From an uncultured Sphingomonadaceae bacterium (lineage in GTDB: Bacteria > Pseudomonadota > Alphaproteobacteria > Sphingomonadales > Sphingomonadaceae): 64,000 bases of DNA. Where the stretch lies: contig CANNFX010000001.1 of the NCBI GenBank assembly GCA_947504025.1, forward strand, positions 1,215,501 through 1,279,500, given 5' to 3'. Numbering within the stretch: the first letter of the stretch is position 1; each line of letters starts with the position of its first letter. The notes beneath the pieces are model-generated. The model saw only the letters and a list, made by a program, of their open reading frames with translations, was not told where the DNA came from and made no database searches. The position numbers were made by a program, and so were the translations under genes. Below are positions 42,892-51,683 of the stretch, in pieces.

Positions 42892-43047
42892 ATGTTTGAT
42901 GATCGCACTCGCCTTATTCCGCATGCCAGCGACGCCATCACGTTCACAAATAGTGGGCTAACAGAATATCCGCCGCTCGATTCAATCCCGGTTGGAGAGA
43001 TCGCAACGGCACGGTGGTTGATGTTTTGGAAGAAGCGGTCTGCCTGA
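42892..43047 (+). CDS. Small hypothetical protein (51 residues)
   Basis: A short frame MFDDRTRLIPHASDAITFTN... ending WLMFWKKRSA, with AGGA five bases upstream of ATG 42892 and a hairpin terminator downstream. It lies alone in an otherwise empty gap between the quinone oxidoreductase and trcR genes. Composition is protein-like (one aromatic-basic C-terminal patch). No family recognised; it may be an orphan small protein. Confidence 0.5.
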   Translation: MFDDRTRLIPHASDAITFTNSGLTEYPPLDSIPVGEIATARWLMFWKKRSA

Positions 43048-43113
43048 ATCGGCAATGCCGGATGCGTATATACTTGCCGTGGGGCAAGTGATCGCCTACA
43101 TCGTCACCGCACA

Positions 43114-43135
43114 GGCCGCTCCGCAAGGGGCGGCC
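43114..43135 (+). terminator. Hairpin before trcR
   Basis: GGCCGCTCC and GGGGCGGCC form nine pairs (one G-T) around loop GCAA, then CTTATATTTTC. The T tract is interrupted, so strength is uncertain. It would end the small-protein transcript. Confidence 0.6.
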
Positions 43136-43160
43136 CTTATATTTTCTACGGAGACGAGAC

Positions 43161-43910
43161 TTGTCCCAACCAGCCCCACTTATGCCACATGCAACCGCCT
43201 CTTGGTTGGTCGATAATACTTCACTTGGTTTCGAGCAGATCGCTGAATTTTGCGGTTTGCATATCCTCGAAGTGCAGGCGATGGCTGATGATCTTGCAAG
43301 CAGCAAATACACTGGCCGCGATCCACTTCACTCGGGCGAATTGACGCTCGCTGAAATTGAGAAGGGTCAGAACGACCCGGCATATAGCCTCGTCATGCAG
43401 AAGGCGCCTGTCCAGGTCAGTCGCACAAAGGGCCCGCGTTATACGCCAGTGTCCAAGCGTCAGGACAAGCCTGATGGCATCGCCTGGATTTTGAAAAGCC
43501 ATCCGGAAATTTCGGACGCTCAGATTTCCAAGTTAATCGGGACAACGCGCAACACGATCAATGCCATTCGCGATCGGTCGCATTGGAACATCCAGAACAT
43601 CCAGACAAAAGATCCGGTAACGCTGGGCCTTTGTTCACAGCGCGAACTCGATGCTGTTGTCGCCAAGGCCGCTAAAAAGGCCGGAATCGTTGATGAAGTG
43701 CCCGCTGACGCGCGCCTCGGCACCGATAAGGAAGCATTGATTGCCGAATTGAAGCAGGAACGCGTTGATGCGGCATCGGCTGCTGCCGAAGCGGCTCAGG
43801 AAGCTGAAGCTGCCGCATGGCTCGAAGCCAAGCGCGCCGGTGAAGATGCCGGTGTTGATGGTGCGGGCGAGGCTGCTCCGGAAGAACCTGCTGCGCCGCC
43901 AAGCGAGTAA
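43161..43910 (+). CDS. trcR: DUF1013 protein, cell-cycle transcriptional regulator TrcR
   Basis: 249 residues. Opens SQPAPLMPHATASWLVDNTSLGFEQIAEFCGLH, the DUF1013/TrcR N-terminus with a helix-turn-helix-like part, and has WILKSHPEISDAQISKLIGTTRNTINAIRD, a second helix-turn-helix segment, in the middle. The C-terminal 50 residues are Ala/Glu-rich and likely disordered. The start is TTG 43161, with GGAG upstream at good spacing; it fits the family better than ATG 43182. In Caulobacter this family is linked to cell-cycle transcription. Confidence 0.88.
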   Translation: MSQPAPLMPHATASWLVDNTSLGFEQIAEFCGLHILEVQAMADDLASSKYTGRDPLHSGELTLAEIEKGQNDPAYSLVMQKAPVQVSRTKGPRYTPVSKRQDKPDGIAWILKSHPEISDAQISKLIGTTRNTINAIRDRSHWNIQNIQTKDPVTLGLCSQRELDAVVAKAAKKAGIVDEVPADARLGTDKEALIAELKQERVDAASAAAEAAQEAEAAAWLEAKRAGEDAGVDGAGEAAPEEPAAPPSE

Positions 43911-43930
43911 TTGCACTAATCCAAATTTGA

Positions 43931-43955
43931 CCGGCCCCATTTCTTTGGGTGCCGG
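43931..43955 (+). terminator. Possible hairpin after trcR
   Basis: CCGGC/GCCGG (43931-43935 with 43951-43955) and CCCA/TGGG inside it form a nine-pair stem with a one-base bulge. There is no T run, so it may be a Rho-linked or processing hairpin. Confidence 0.4.
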
Positions 43956-44025
43956 CCCGTCAATAGCTCCGGCTTTTGGCGAATAATCGCTTGCTCTGCT
44001 GGCAGCGCTCCGTCACAATATTTAC

Positions 44026-45705
44026 ATGAATGTAAGTAGCGCGCCCGAGCATCCGACAGAAGAACAATACCAGCACCCTTGTGCATGGAATATGGCGTTC
44101 CCGCCCATGACCCTGCCTGAAATGTTGGAAAGCAGCGCGAGCAAAATGCCCGATGCTGCGATGGTTCGGTTTATGGGGCGAACCTACACCTATGCACAGA
44201 TACTGGACGACGCGCGCACTTTTGCGGCAGGATTGCAGGCCAGCGGGATTGCTCGCGGTGATCGCGTCGGTCTGTTTTTACCCAATGTTCCAATTTATCC
44301 GGCGGCTTATTACGGCGCGATGATTGCAGGCTGTGTCGTGGTGAATTTCTCACCACTGTATAGCGCAGAGGAGCTTGCCCAGCAGGTCGAGGATTCGGGC
44401 ACAAAGATGCTCGTCACTATGGATGTGAAAGCGCTGCTTCCAACTGCGCTTGAAGTGCTTGATGCGTCATCGCTTGAATCGCTTCTGGTCGGCAGACTGT
44501 CTGATATGCTTCCCGCGGTGAAAGGCATCGCATTGCGCTTGCTTGGCCGTAAGCAGCTGTCACGAATTCCTGGCCGGAGTGACGTATTGCGTTGGTCGGA
44601 TTTTGGGAGCGGCACTCCCGATCCAGTCAATATCGAGGCGAGCGATCTTGCTTTGCTGCAGTATACTGGCGGTACCACTGGGACACCTAAGGGAGCGATG
44701 CTGACGCATCAAAACCTCAGCGCGAACGCACGGCAGGTTGATGCGATCGATCCATTTACCGATATCGAGGACATTATTCTCGGTGTGCTGCCGATGTTTC
44801 ATGTGTTCGCAAATACCTGTGTCCTCAATCGCACCGTCTACAAGGGTGGGTGTATTGCGATGTTGCCGCGGTTTGACGCCGGGCAAGCGCTCAAACTGCT
44901 TGAGAAGGAGCGGGCAACTGCATTTCCCGGTGTCCCGACGATGTATCAGGCGCTTCTCGATAATCCGGAATTCGAGAAGACCGATTTCTCATCACTTGAA
45001 GTATGTATTTCGGGCGGAGCCCCGCTGCCGGCTCCGGTGCGCGACACATTTCAAGAGAAGAGTCAGGCGCTACTGGTGGAAGGTTACGGCCTGACCGAGA
45101 GCGCGGGCGTGGTTTCAACCAACCCATACCAGGGTGAGAACCGCCCGGGCACGATTGGCCAAGTGTTACCGCAAACGCGCGTGAAGCTGCTCGATAAGGA
45201 GGATCCGGCCAAGCTTGCCCCGGCTGGCGAACCGGGCGAATTGGTTATTCGCGGCCCTCAGATCATGGGTGGTTATTGGAACCGGCCCGATGCAATTCAA
45301 TCCGCCTTTGCAGTGGTGGAAGGTGAAAAATGGCTGCGTACCGGCGACATCGCGATGATCGACACCGATGGCTACATAAAGATCGTCGACCGCAGCAAGG
45401 ATATGATCGCTGTTGGCGGTTTTAAAGTATTCCCGAGCCGCATTGAAGCGGTTCTGGTCGATCACCCTGCCGTGAAGGAGGCGCTCGTCATTGGTGTGCC
45501 CGACGATTATCTTGGCGAGATGCCTAACGCATATATCACGCTGAATGATGGCGCGGCCGAGGCTGGCGATGCTCTGAAAGCGTGGCTCAACCCGCAGGTC
45601 GGCAAGCATGAGCGTGTAGCAGAAATCATCATTCGCGATGCATTGCCCAAGACAATGATCGGCAAGCTCGACCGCAAGGCGCTCAGAGCAGAGGTGTTGG
45701 ATTAA
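44026..45705 (+). CDS. fadD: Long-chain fatty acid-CoA ligase
   Basis: Activates fatty acids to acyl-CoA with ATP. 559 residues. The AMP-binding loop is LLQYTGGTTGTPKGAMLTH near residue 211, with MFHVFANTC, EGYGLTESAGVVSTNP and GELVIRGPQIMGGYW following. The second half has WLRTGDIAMIDTDGYIKIVDRSKDMI and the catalytic lysine in PKTMIGKLDRKALR. It stands alone. Long-chain preference is inferred from the similarity of the core to FadD, not from a visible pocket. Confidence 0.93.
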   Translation: MNVSSAPEHPTEEQYQHPCAWNMAFPPMTLPEMLESSASKMPDAAMVRFMGRTYTYAQILDDARTFAAGLQASGIARGDRVGLFLPNVPIYPAAYYGAMIAGCVVVNFSPLYSAEELAQQVEDSGTKMLVTMDVKALLPTALEVLDASSLESLLVGRLSDMLPAVKGIALRLLGRKQLSRIPGRSDVLRWSDFGSGTPDPVNIEASDLALLQYTGGTTGTPKGAMLTHQNLSANARQVDAIDPFTDIEDIILGVLPMFHVFANTCVLNRTVYKGGCIAMLPRFDAGQALKLLEKERATAFPGVPTMYQALLDNPEFEKTDFSSLEVCISGGAPLPAPVRDTFQEKSQALLVEGYGLTESAGVVSTNPYQGENRPGTIGQVLPQTRVKLLDKEDPAKLAPAGEPGELVIRGPQIMGGYWNRPDAIQSAFAVVEGEKWLRTGDIAMIDTDGYIKIVDRSKDMIAVGGFKVFPSRIEAVLVDHPAVKEALVIGVPDDYLGEMPNAYITLNDGAAEAGDALKAWLNPQVGKHERVAEIIIRDALPKTMIGKLDRKALRAEVLD

Positions 45706-45717
45706 TCTTGCTTTGGT

Positions 45718-45738
45718 CCGGGCCTTGAATCGGCCCGG
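45718..45738. terminator. Hairpin between convergent fadD and bactofilin genes
   Basis: CCGGGCC (45718-45724) and GGCCCGG (45732-45738) form a perfect seven-pair stem with a seven-base loop in the 36-base gap. T runs are absent, so call strength is low. Confidence 0.45.
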
Positions 45739-45741
45739 CGA

Positions 45742-46206
45742 TTAACCCGCCAATGTCAAATGGGGTTCGTCGCCGCCATCCTTTGGCGCGGGCTTTGCGG
45801 GGCTTTTCTGCGGTGCTGTGGCGGAAGCCTTCTTGGGGGCAAAGCGTCCTTCGACAGCGGCACCTTGCTCGATAGTCAGTGCATCGTAATTTACATCGCC
45901 TTCAATATGGGCGGTCTTCAGCACAACCAGCTCGCGGGCGGTAATTGATCCGACAACGCGGCCTGATAGACGCGCGCTCTCAGCGGTAATCGCACCGAGG
46001 ACTTCGCTTCCTTCCCCTTGAACCAGGCTGGTGCAGGCAATGTCGCCTTCGATTCGGCCATCAACATGCAGATCAGCGCTGGCGCTGACGTTACCGGTGA
46101 TGGTCACATCGCTGCCGATTACCGAGAATGTTGATCCATTATTCGAAGGTCTAGCCATCGGTGCGGGCCTTTCGGGCGTTTCTATTGCGGGCTTCTTTGA
46201 GAACAT
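45742..46206 (-). CDS. Bactofilin (polymer-forming cytoskeletal protein)
   Basis: 154 residues. The bactofilin beta-helix shows as repeated strands: FSVIGSDVTITGNVSASADLHVDGRIEGDI, GEVLGAITAESARLSGRVVGSI and AHIEGDVNYDALTIEQGAAVEG. The N-terminus MFSKKPAIETPERPAP matches the short membrane-targeting peptide of alphaproteobacterial bactofilins, which is why I keep the start at 46206 even though it overlaps the upstream peptidase gene by 56 bases. The C-terminus is Ala/Pro/Lys-rich. Bactofilins often guide local wall growth. Confidence 0.93.
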   Translation of the reverse strand: MFSKKPAIETPERPAPMARPSNNGSTFSVIGSDVTITGNVSASADLHVDGRIEGDIACTSLVQGEGSEVLGAITAESARLSGRVVGSITARELVVLKTAHIEGDVNYDALTIEQGAAVEGRFAPKKASATAPQKSPAKPAPKDGGDEPHLTLAG

Positions 46207-47314
46207 CAGGCGCTGACTCCAGGAAGGGGCGCGGGTTTACGGCGCGATTGTTGATACGCACTTCGAAATGAAGGTGCGAGCCGGTCGACCGGCCAGTGCT
46301 GCCCATTGCACCGATCAGTGTACCGGCGCCGACAGAGTCCCCCACCTTAGCAGAGAATCGCGACAAATGGGCGTAGCGGGTCATCAGGCCATTTCCGTGG
46401 TTGATCTCCACGACCTTGCCATATCCGCCCTTATAACCAACGAAGCTGATCGTGCCGACGGCCGCTGAATAGATCGGTGAGCCGATTGGGCCTTTGAAAT
46501 CCATGCCGCTATGCATCGCGCCGCCGCCGGTGATCGGATCACGGCGATAGCCAAAGCCGGAACTGAGTGCCGCGACATTTGCCGGGCGGAATTGCGGGAT
46601 CCCGTCGAGCCCGGTTTCCAGCGCCTGCATCCGGGCAAGACTGAGGCCCAGACGTTCGAATCGCGGATCGAGCGAGCCGTCGCTATTTGTTGCTAGCTTG
46701 AGTAGCGGACCACCCATTGCTTGTTTCCGAGCTGATGCCAGCATGCTTTTTGGATCGAGGCCGAGTTTACGAATTGCGTTTTCGGCCCGCCGAGCGCGCA
46801 CATCAGCAAAGCGGGTCAGTCGCTCAACATAGGCAAGTTGGCGCGCCTCAATACGAACCAGGCTGGCTGCTTCTGGAAAACTTGCGCTGACTTTTGAGAC
46901 GGTCTTGGCAGCCTCGGTTGACGAATCGGTTACCGTACTCTCGCCAGTAATATCTTCTGGGATGGCTTGCGACATCTCTTCAAGTACGTCTTGTCGGCGC
47001 TTCAAATCGGTTGCCACAGCATTGAGGTCATCACTATATTCGGAAAACCGGTTTTCAGACGTGGCGACTTTCGCCTCCCGCTCCAGCAAAGCCATCCGGT
47101 CTGCCTGTGCGCTATATTGCGAGATCGCCATCGCCCCCATCGAGATGGCCCAGAATGCAAGCGCGCCAACAGCGACGCCAGCGGCTATCATCTGCAAACG
47201 CGATGAAATCTTGATGAAACGAACCTGACCCTGTGACCGCATGAAAAATTCACGATCGGGGAACCAGGCACGCAGACGGTCCAATTTGCCGTCGGCGGCA
47301 TTGCTGTCAGTCAA
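46151..47314 (-). CDS. Membrane-anchored M23 metallopeptidase, bactofilin partner (LmdC-like)
   Basis: 387 residues. About 40 cytoplasmic residues (RSQGQVRFIKISSRLQ), one membrane segment (MIAAGVAVGALAFWAISMGAM), a coiled-coil region in the periplasm (residues about 65-240), and a C-terminal LytM domain with GFGYRRDPITGGGAMHSGMDFKG (HxxxD), RYAHLSR and GSHLHFEVR (HxH): all ligands kept. The gene pairs with a bactofilin gene, and such pairs, as in the BacA-LmdC system of budding bacteria, recruit the enzyme to a local growth zone. It is cotranscribed with the bactofilin gene. Confidence 0.92.
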   Translation of the reverse strand: MTDSNAADGKLDRLRAWFPDREFFMRSQGQVRFIKISSRLQMIAAGVAVGALAFWAISMGAMAISQYSAQADRMALLEREAKVATSENRFSEYSDDLNAVATDLKRRQDVLEEMSQAIPEDITGESTVTDSSTEAAKTVSKVSASFPEAASLVRIEARQLAYVERLTRFADVRARRAENAIRKLGLDPKSMLASARKQAMGGPLLKLATNSDGSLDPRFERLGLSLARMQALETGLDGIPQFRPANVAALSSGFGYRRDPITGGGAMHSGMDFKGPIGSPIYSAAVGTISFVGYKGGYGKVVEINHGNGLMTRYAHLSRFSAKVGDSVGAGTLIGAMGSTGRSTGSHLHFEVRINNRAVNPRPFLESAPDVLKEARNRNARKARTDG

Positions 47315-47541
47315 TTGCGACCCCCCAAGGTCAATAACGGGTGTCGGGCGAGCTAGCAGGCGAATTGCAAAAGGTCGAATCTAAGCGTTAACGGAGTCGC
47401 CGAACCGAATGAGTCTCGCGATGAAATGTTTATTTGCTCGATAATCTTATCGCATAATCAGGCGTAAGGTGACGCCGTGAAGTCAGTAAAACACCTATTT
47501 GCTGGCCTGACACGGCTCTGAGGCGCTGCTACACGACGGCC

Positions 47542-48816
47542 ATGAACGCGCCGACAAAAGTGAATTTCTTACCAGAAGAACTGGTGCGCAAACTGGCGGC
47601 CAAGGGCCGTCTTGCACAGCGCATACTTGCGGGATTGAGCGATGCGGAGAAGGCTGCTGGCTTGCACGCTTCGGCCGCTGCGCTTCGGGCTGCATTAACT
47701 GATATATTGGCAGCAAATGCGCGCGATCTGGACGCCGGGCGTGAACGCGGCCTTGCCCCTGCGATGCTTGACCGCCTTGCCTTGGATGATCGGCGACTGG
47801 AAGGCATCGCTGATGCGGTGGATGCCGTCGCCGCTCTGCCTGATCCGGTTGGCGAGGTGATCGACAGCAGCAAGCGTCCCAACGGGCTGCACCTAAGCCG
47901 GGTGCGCGTACCAATTGGCTTGCTTGGGATCATTTATGAAAGCCGCCCGAATGTAACAGCTGATGCGGCGGCGCTGTGTGTAAGAGCGGGCAACGCAGTG
48001 CTCCTGAGAGGTGGTAGCGAAGCCGTGTATTCAAACCATGCGATTCACGCAGCACTTATCGAAGGGCTTGTTTCCGCAGGCATTCCTGCGGACGCTGTAC
48101 AATTGTTGCCGACGCAAGATCGGGCGGCCGTCGGTGCCATGCTAAAAGCGGCGGGTCTCATCGATATGATCGTTCCGCGCGGCGGCAAAGGGCTGGTTGC
48201 GCGGGTTCAGGCTGATGCCCGGGTGCCGGTGCTCGCTCATCTAGACGGCATTTGCCATACCTATATCCATTCTGCCGCAGACATGGATATGGCGCGCGAT
48301 GTTGCACTGAATGCCAAAATGCGCAGGACCGGGATTTGCGGGGCGATGGAGACTTTGCTGCTGGATGCACAATTCCCACATGCGGGTGTTGTACTGGATG
48401 CTTTGATCGGAGCAGGCTGCGATCTTGTAGGCGACGCGCGGGCTTGTTCACTGGACAGCCGGATCGCACCGGCAATAGGCCAGGACTGGGATACCGAATA
48501 TCTTGAGGCACGCCTCTCGGTCGCTGTCGTCGATGGATTGGATGCTGCGCTTGAACACATTGCGAATCATTCCTCAGCCCATACTGATGTGATTGTCACT
48601 TCCGATGATTCGGCGGCAGAACGTTTTTTGAATGAAGCCGATTCGGCCATCGTGATGGTCAACGCTTCCAGCCAGTTCGCAGATGGCGGGGAATTCGGGT
48701 TGGGCGCTGAAATCGGCATTGCGACAGGCCGTCTGCACGCCCGCGGACCAGTCGCGTTAGAAGGGCTGACGACATATAAGTGGCAAGTTCGCGGGACCGG
48801 TCAGATCCGGCCTTGA
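47542..48816 (+). CDS. proA: Gamma-glutamyl phosphate reductase (glutamate-5-semialdehyde dehydrogenase)
   Basis: NADPH reduction of glutamyl-5-phosphate in proline synthesis. 424 residues, normal length. Visible are RVPIGLLGIIYESRPNVTADAAALC, NAVLLRGGSEA, IVPRGGKGL, the catalytic cysteine in RRTGICGAMETLL and FGLGAEIGIATGRLHARGPVALEGLTTYKW at the end (quoted in part from the family). nadD follows 23 bases downstream. Confidence 0.97.
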   Translation: MNAPTKVNFLPEELVRKLAAKGRLAQRILAGLSDAEKAAGLHASAAALRAALTDILAANARDLDAGRERGLAPAMLDRLALDDRRLEGIADAVDAVAALPDPVGEVIDSSKRPNGLHLSRVRVPIGLLGIIYESRPNVTADAAALCVRAGNAVLLRGGSEAVYSNHAIHAALIEGLVSAGIPADAVQLLPTQDRAAVGAMLKAAGLIDMIVPRGGKGLVARVQADARVPVLAHLDGICHTYIHSAADMDMARDVALNAKMRRTGICGAMETLLLDAQFPHAGVVLDALIGAGCDLVGDARACSLDSRIAPAIGQDWDTEYLEARLSVAVVDGLDAALEHIANHSSAHTDVIVTSDDSAAERFLNEADSAIVMVNASSQFADGGEFGLGAEIGIATGRLHARGPVALEGLTTYKWQVRGTGQIRP

Positions 48817-48839
48817 GAAACGTTCGATGATCTCAGCCT

Positions 48840-49508
48840 ATGATTAGAACAGGCCTCCTCGGGGGCAGCTTCAACCCCGCGCATGGCGGCCACAGGCGAA
48901 TCAGTCGTTTCGCGATGGAGGCGCTTGGGCTGGACGAGCTGTGGTGGCTGGTGTCGCCTGGCAATCCGCTCAAGCCGAAGAAGGGCATGGCCCCGCTGGC
49001 GGCACGAGTAAAAGCAGCGCAGGAAATGGCTCGTGGTGTACCGATTCGGGTAACCGCGATTGAACGTGAATTGGGCTCTCCATACACGGTAGATACGTTG
49101 GCGGCGCTGCAGCGGCGATTCGTCAAACGGGAATTCGTATGGCTAATGGGGTCCGATAATCTCGCGCAATTCCACCGGTGGAGACGCTGGCGCGATATAG
49201 CGCGCACCATGCCGATTGCGGTTATCGCAAGGCCCAGCTATGAGGCGGATGCTATCGCGAGCCCCGCGATGGCCTGGCTCGGGCGCTACCGCGTGCCCGC
49301 CACCAGCTTTTCCGCCGCGCATCGATGGAGCGCACCGACACTGGTCCAATTACGTTTCGATCCCGATTCCCGTTCTGCCACAGCTATTCGCCGGGCAGAT
49401 CCAGACTGGGCCAGCCGTTTCGCAGGCGCGCCGCCCAGGGACCACGTTACGCGCAATCTCATCCCACTTTCACAAGAAGACACCCCTCTCAATCAGGGGC
49501 CGGCATGA
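48840..49508 (+). CDS. nadD: Nicotinate-nucleotide adenylyltransferase
   Basis: Joins nicotinate mononucleotide and ATP in NAD synthesis. 222 residues. The nucleotidyl-transferase signature GGSFNPAHGGHRRI is at residues 9-22, WWLVSPGNPLKP follows, and SRSATAIRR replaces the usual SSTxIR. The gene is followed by rsfS and rlmH, the common alphaproteobacterial order. Confidence 0.96.
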   Translation: MIRTGLLGGSFNPAHGGHRRISRFAMEALGLDELWWLVSPGNPLKPKKGMAPLAARVKAAQEMARGVPIRVTAIERELGSPYTVDTLAALQRRFVKREFVWLMGSDNLAQFHRWRRWRDIARTMPIAVIARPSYEADAIASPAMAWLGRYRVPATSFSAAHRWSAPTLVQLRFDPDSRSATAIRRADPDWASRFAGAPPRDHVTRNLIPLSQEDTPLNQGPA

Positions 49509-49566
49509 TCTGCCGCGATTACTTCATGTATTCACAGCCAAATTTTCAGGAGCTCGCACACCGCCT

Positions 49567-49998
49567 ATGACTCAGGCGCCAACCAAAGCAGTAGCCGGTC
49601 TCGCAGCCGGAGGGGCCGACCTCTCCGCCAAGCGCGATCCCGAAGCACTCCACGCCCTCGTCCTCAAGCAACTTGATGACGATCAGGCGCAGGAAGTCGT
49701 CTCGATTCCGCTCGAGGGTAAGTCCAGCATCGCCGATTATATGGTGATCGCGTCGGGCCGCTCGACGCGTCAGGTCGCCTCGATCGCCAGCAAAATGGCC
49801 GAATCGGTCAAGAAAGCGGGCTTCGGCCCTGTTCGGTTGGAAGGACTTCCCGCTGCCGATTGGGTTTTGCTCGATGCCGGCGATGTGGTGCTTCACCTGT
49901 TCCGTCCCGAAGTTCGCACGTTCTATAATCTGGAACGTATGTGGGCGATCGGTGACGACAGTGAAGATTGGAAAAAAGGCCGCAACGAAGGAGTTTAA
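49567..49998 (+). CDS. rsfS: Ribosome silencing factor RsfS
   Basis: Binds L14 and blocks subunit joining in starved cells. 143 residues. The DUF143 core shows as DDDQAQEVVSIPLEGKSSIADYMVIASGRSTRQVASIA and DWVLLDAGDVVLHLFRPEVRTFYNLERMW. ATG 49567 is chosen; the same frame is open from 49216, but that part lies over nadD. It is followed after five bases by rlmH. Confidence 0.95.
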   Translation: MTQAPTKAVAGLAAGGADLSAKRDPEALHALVLKQLDDDQAQEVVSIPLEGKSSIADYMVIASGRSTRQVASIASKMAESVKKAGFGPVRLEGLPAADWVLLDAGDVVLHLFRPEVRTFYNLERMWAIGDDSEDWKKGRNEGV

Positions 49999-50003
49999 CC
50001 TTC

Positions 50004-50423
50004 ATGCTCCTCCATGTTGTAGCTCGCGGCAAAATCGCTCGTTCACCCGAGGCGGAACTGGTCGCGCGCTATGAGAAACGCATCAACTGGCCGCTCAAGC
50101 TGACTGAATTGCCCGAAAGCGGCGGTAAGGTTGCCGATCCGCAATCGCCGGTGCGGACTGTTCTGCTCGACGAGCGTGGCAGGGACCTGGGTTCGCAAGA
50201 GTTTGCGAAAATCCTCGGCAATTGGCGCGACGGCGGAGTGCGGGAAGCGCGCTTCGTGCTAGGAGCGGCAGATGGCCACACAAAAGAAGAGCGCGCATCT
50301 GCGGACTTATTGCTTGCTTATGGCAAAGCGACATGGCCGCATCTGCTCGCGAGGGCGATGTTGATGGAGCAGCTCTACCGCGCGACTGCAATCCTTGCGG
50401 GCCACCCCTACCATCGGGCATGA
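50004..50423 (+). CDS. rlmH: 23S rRNA (pseudouridine-1915-N3)-methyltransferase RlmH
   Basis: SPOUT methyltransferase acting on pseudouridine 1915 of 23S rRNA. 139 residues, slightly short. MLLHVVARGKIARSPEAELVARYEKRI is the family opening, VLGAADGHTKEE is the knotted SAM loop, and WPHLLARAMLMEQLYRATAILAGHPYHRA is the C-terminal signature. ATG 50004 follows AAGGAG at 49987-49992. It is the last of the nadD-rsfS-rlmH group before an EnvC-like gene. Confidence 0.95.
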   Translation: MLLHVVARGKIARSPEAELVARYEKRINWPLKLTELPESGGKVADPQSPVRTVLLDERGRDLGSQEFAKILGNWRDGGVREARFVLGAADGHTKEERASADLLLAYGKATWPHLLARAMLMEQLYRATAILAGHPYHRA

Positions 50424-50430
50424 AGCGCGG

Positions 50431-51669
50431 GTGATAAAAACGCATCGCCCATTTCTGCTTGTAGCTTTGCCTTTTCTGGCTGTTTTGGCGGTCGGTGTTT
50501 GGCAGGCCGAAGGCTCGGCGCAGCGTGGTTCGGTCTATAGTGATGCAGCTGAAACCCGCGCCGAATTGCAGCGCGCCCTTTCGGAAGCCAAGGCCGCACA
50601 GGCCCGCGCTGACAAGCTCGATGAAACCGCAGAACGTGCTACAGAAGCAGCCGAGAAAACCGCTCGTCAAGCAGCAGCGCTCGCTGCCCGTGTTCAGCAA
50701 GCTGAGGCAGGGATCGCAGCCGCTCAGGCGCGTATTTCATTGATTGATACCCAGCGGCAGGCGCTTACCACCCGACTTTCTCGGCGCCAGCAACCATTAG
50801 TTCGATTGACCGGCGCTTTGCAGAAGCTCTCGCGCCGCCCGCTTGCACTGTCCGCTTTGCGGCCCGGATCGGTGCGCGACATGGTCTATCTGCGCGCGAT
50901 GCTTGCGACGACAGTTCCGCAAGTCGCCGAACGGACCAGTGCCTTACGGACCGAGATTGACCGCGGCCGCCAGCTGGAGCGCGAGACGATGCAGGCTGTG
51001 ACCGTGTTGCGCGAGAGCGAAAAGACATTGGGTTCGCAGCGCACAAAACTTGCAGCGCTTGAAACGCAACAACGTCTAAAATCCCGGCAGGCGAGCGGTA
51101 GTGCTGACCGTGAAGCCGAGCGCGCATTGGCATTGGCCGAACAGGCGCGTGATCTGGACGGGCTTGTAGACCAGTTGGATCAGGCGGGTAAGTTGCGCGA
51201 AGAGCTTGCTCAGTTGGCGGGTCCTGTGATGCGTCCAGCCCGGCCCGAAACTGCTGTAGCGATTACGCCCGAACCAACACCATCCCAAACGGCCAGAGCC
51301 GGGGCCCCGTCACCTTATCAATTGCCAGTTGCTGGCCGAACGTTGGTTGGATTTGGTTCTCCAACAGAGGACGGTGTTTCAGCAAAGGGCGTGACACTTG
51401 CTCCGGCAGGCGGTGCGCAGGTCGTCGCACCTGCTGCTGGCCGCGTAGCCTTTGCCGGAACCTATCGCGGGTACGGCCGGATTGTGATTATCGAACATAG
51501 CGGCGGCTGGACCAGTCTTGTGACCGGCCTTGCCCGGACGGATGTCTTGGTGGGCGAGGATTTGGTCGCGGGTGCGCCGCTGGGAGTAGCTGAACCGGGC
51601 CGTCCCGAAGTAATTCTGGAGCTGCGGCGCGACGGGACACCGGTAAACCCCTTGGAATTCACCCGTTAA
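50431..51669 (+). CDS. EnvC-like murein hydrolase activator with degenerate LytM domain
   Basis: 412 residues. Signal or anchor PFLLVALPFLAVLAVGV at the N-terminus, then a long charged coiled coil (about residues 25-240, many Ala/Arg/Gln heptads), then a LytM domain at the C-terminus (GGAQVVAPAAGRVAFAGTYRGYGRIVIIEHSGG). The HxxxD and HxH zinc ligands are missing (VILELRRDG stands where HLHFE is expected), so it should activate amidases rather than cut. GTG 50431 is chosen because it lies just after the rlmH stop; TTG 50395 is an alternative. It is in one line with nadD-rlmH. Confidence 0.86.
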   Translation: MIKTHRPFLLVALPFLAVLAVGVWQAEGSAQRGSVYSDAAETRAELQRALSEAKAAQARADKLDETAERATEAAEKTARQAAALAARVQQAEAGIAAAQARISLIDTQRQALTTRLSRRQQPLVRLTGALQKLSRRPLALSALRPGSVRDMVYLRAMLATTVPQVAERTSALRTEIDRGRQLERETMQAVTVLRESEKTLGSQRTKLAALETQQRLKSRQASGSADREAERALALAEQARDLDGLVDQLDQAGKLREELAQLAGPVMRPARPETAVAITPEPTPSQTARAGAPSPYQLPVAGRTLVGFGSPTEDGVSAKGVTLAPAGGAQVVAPAAGRVAFAGTYRGYGRIVIIEHSGGWTSLVTGLARTDVLVGEDLVAGAPLGVAEPGRPEVILELRRDGTPVNPLEFTR

Positions 51670-51683
51670 GCGGGCGTCAGCAA

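Noticed and set aside
47439..47452. CGATAA-TC-TTATCG palindrome before proA
   Set aside because: Single short inverted repeat in an AT-rich gap; no matching site near related genes.
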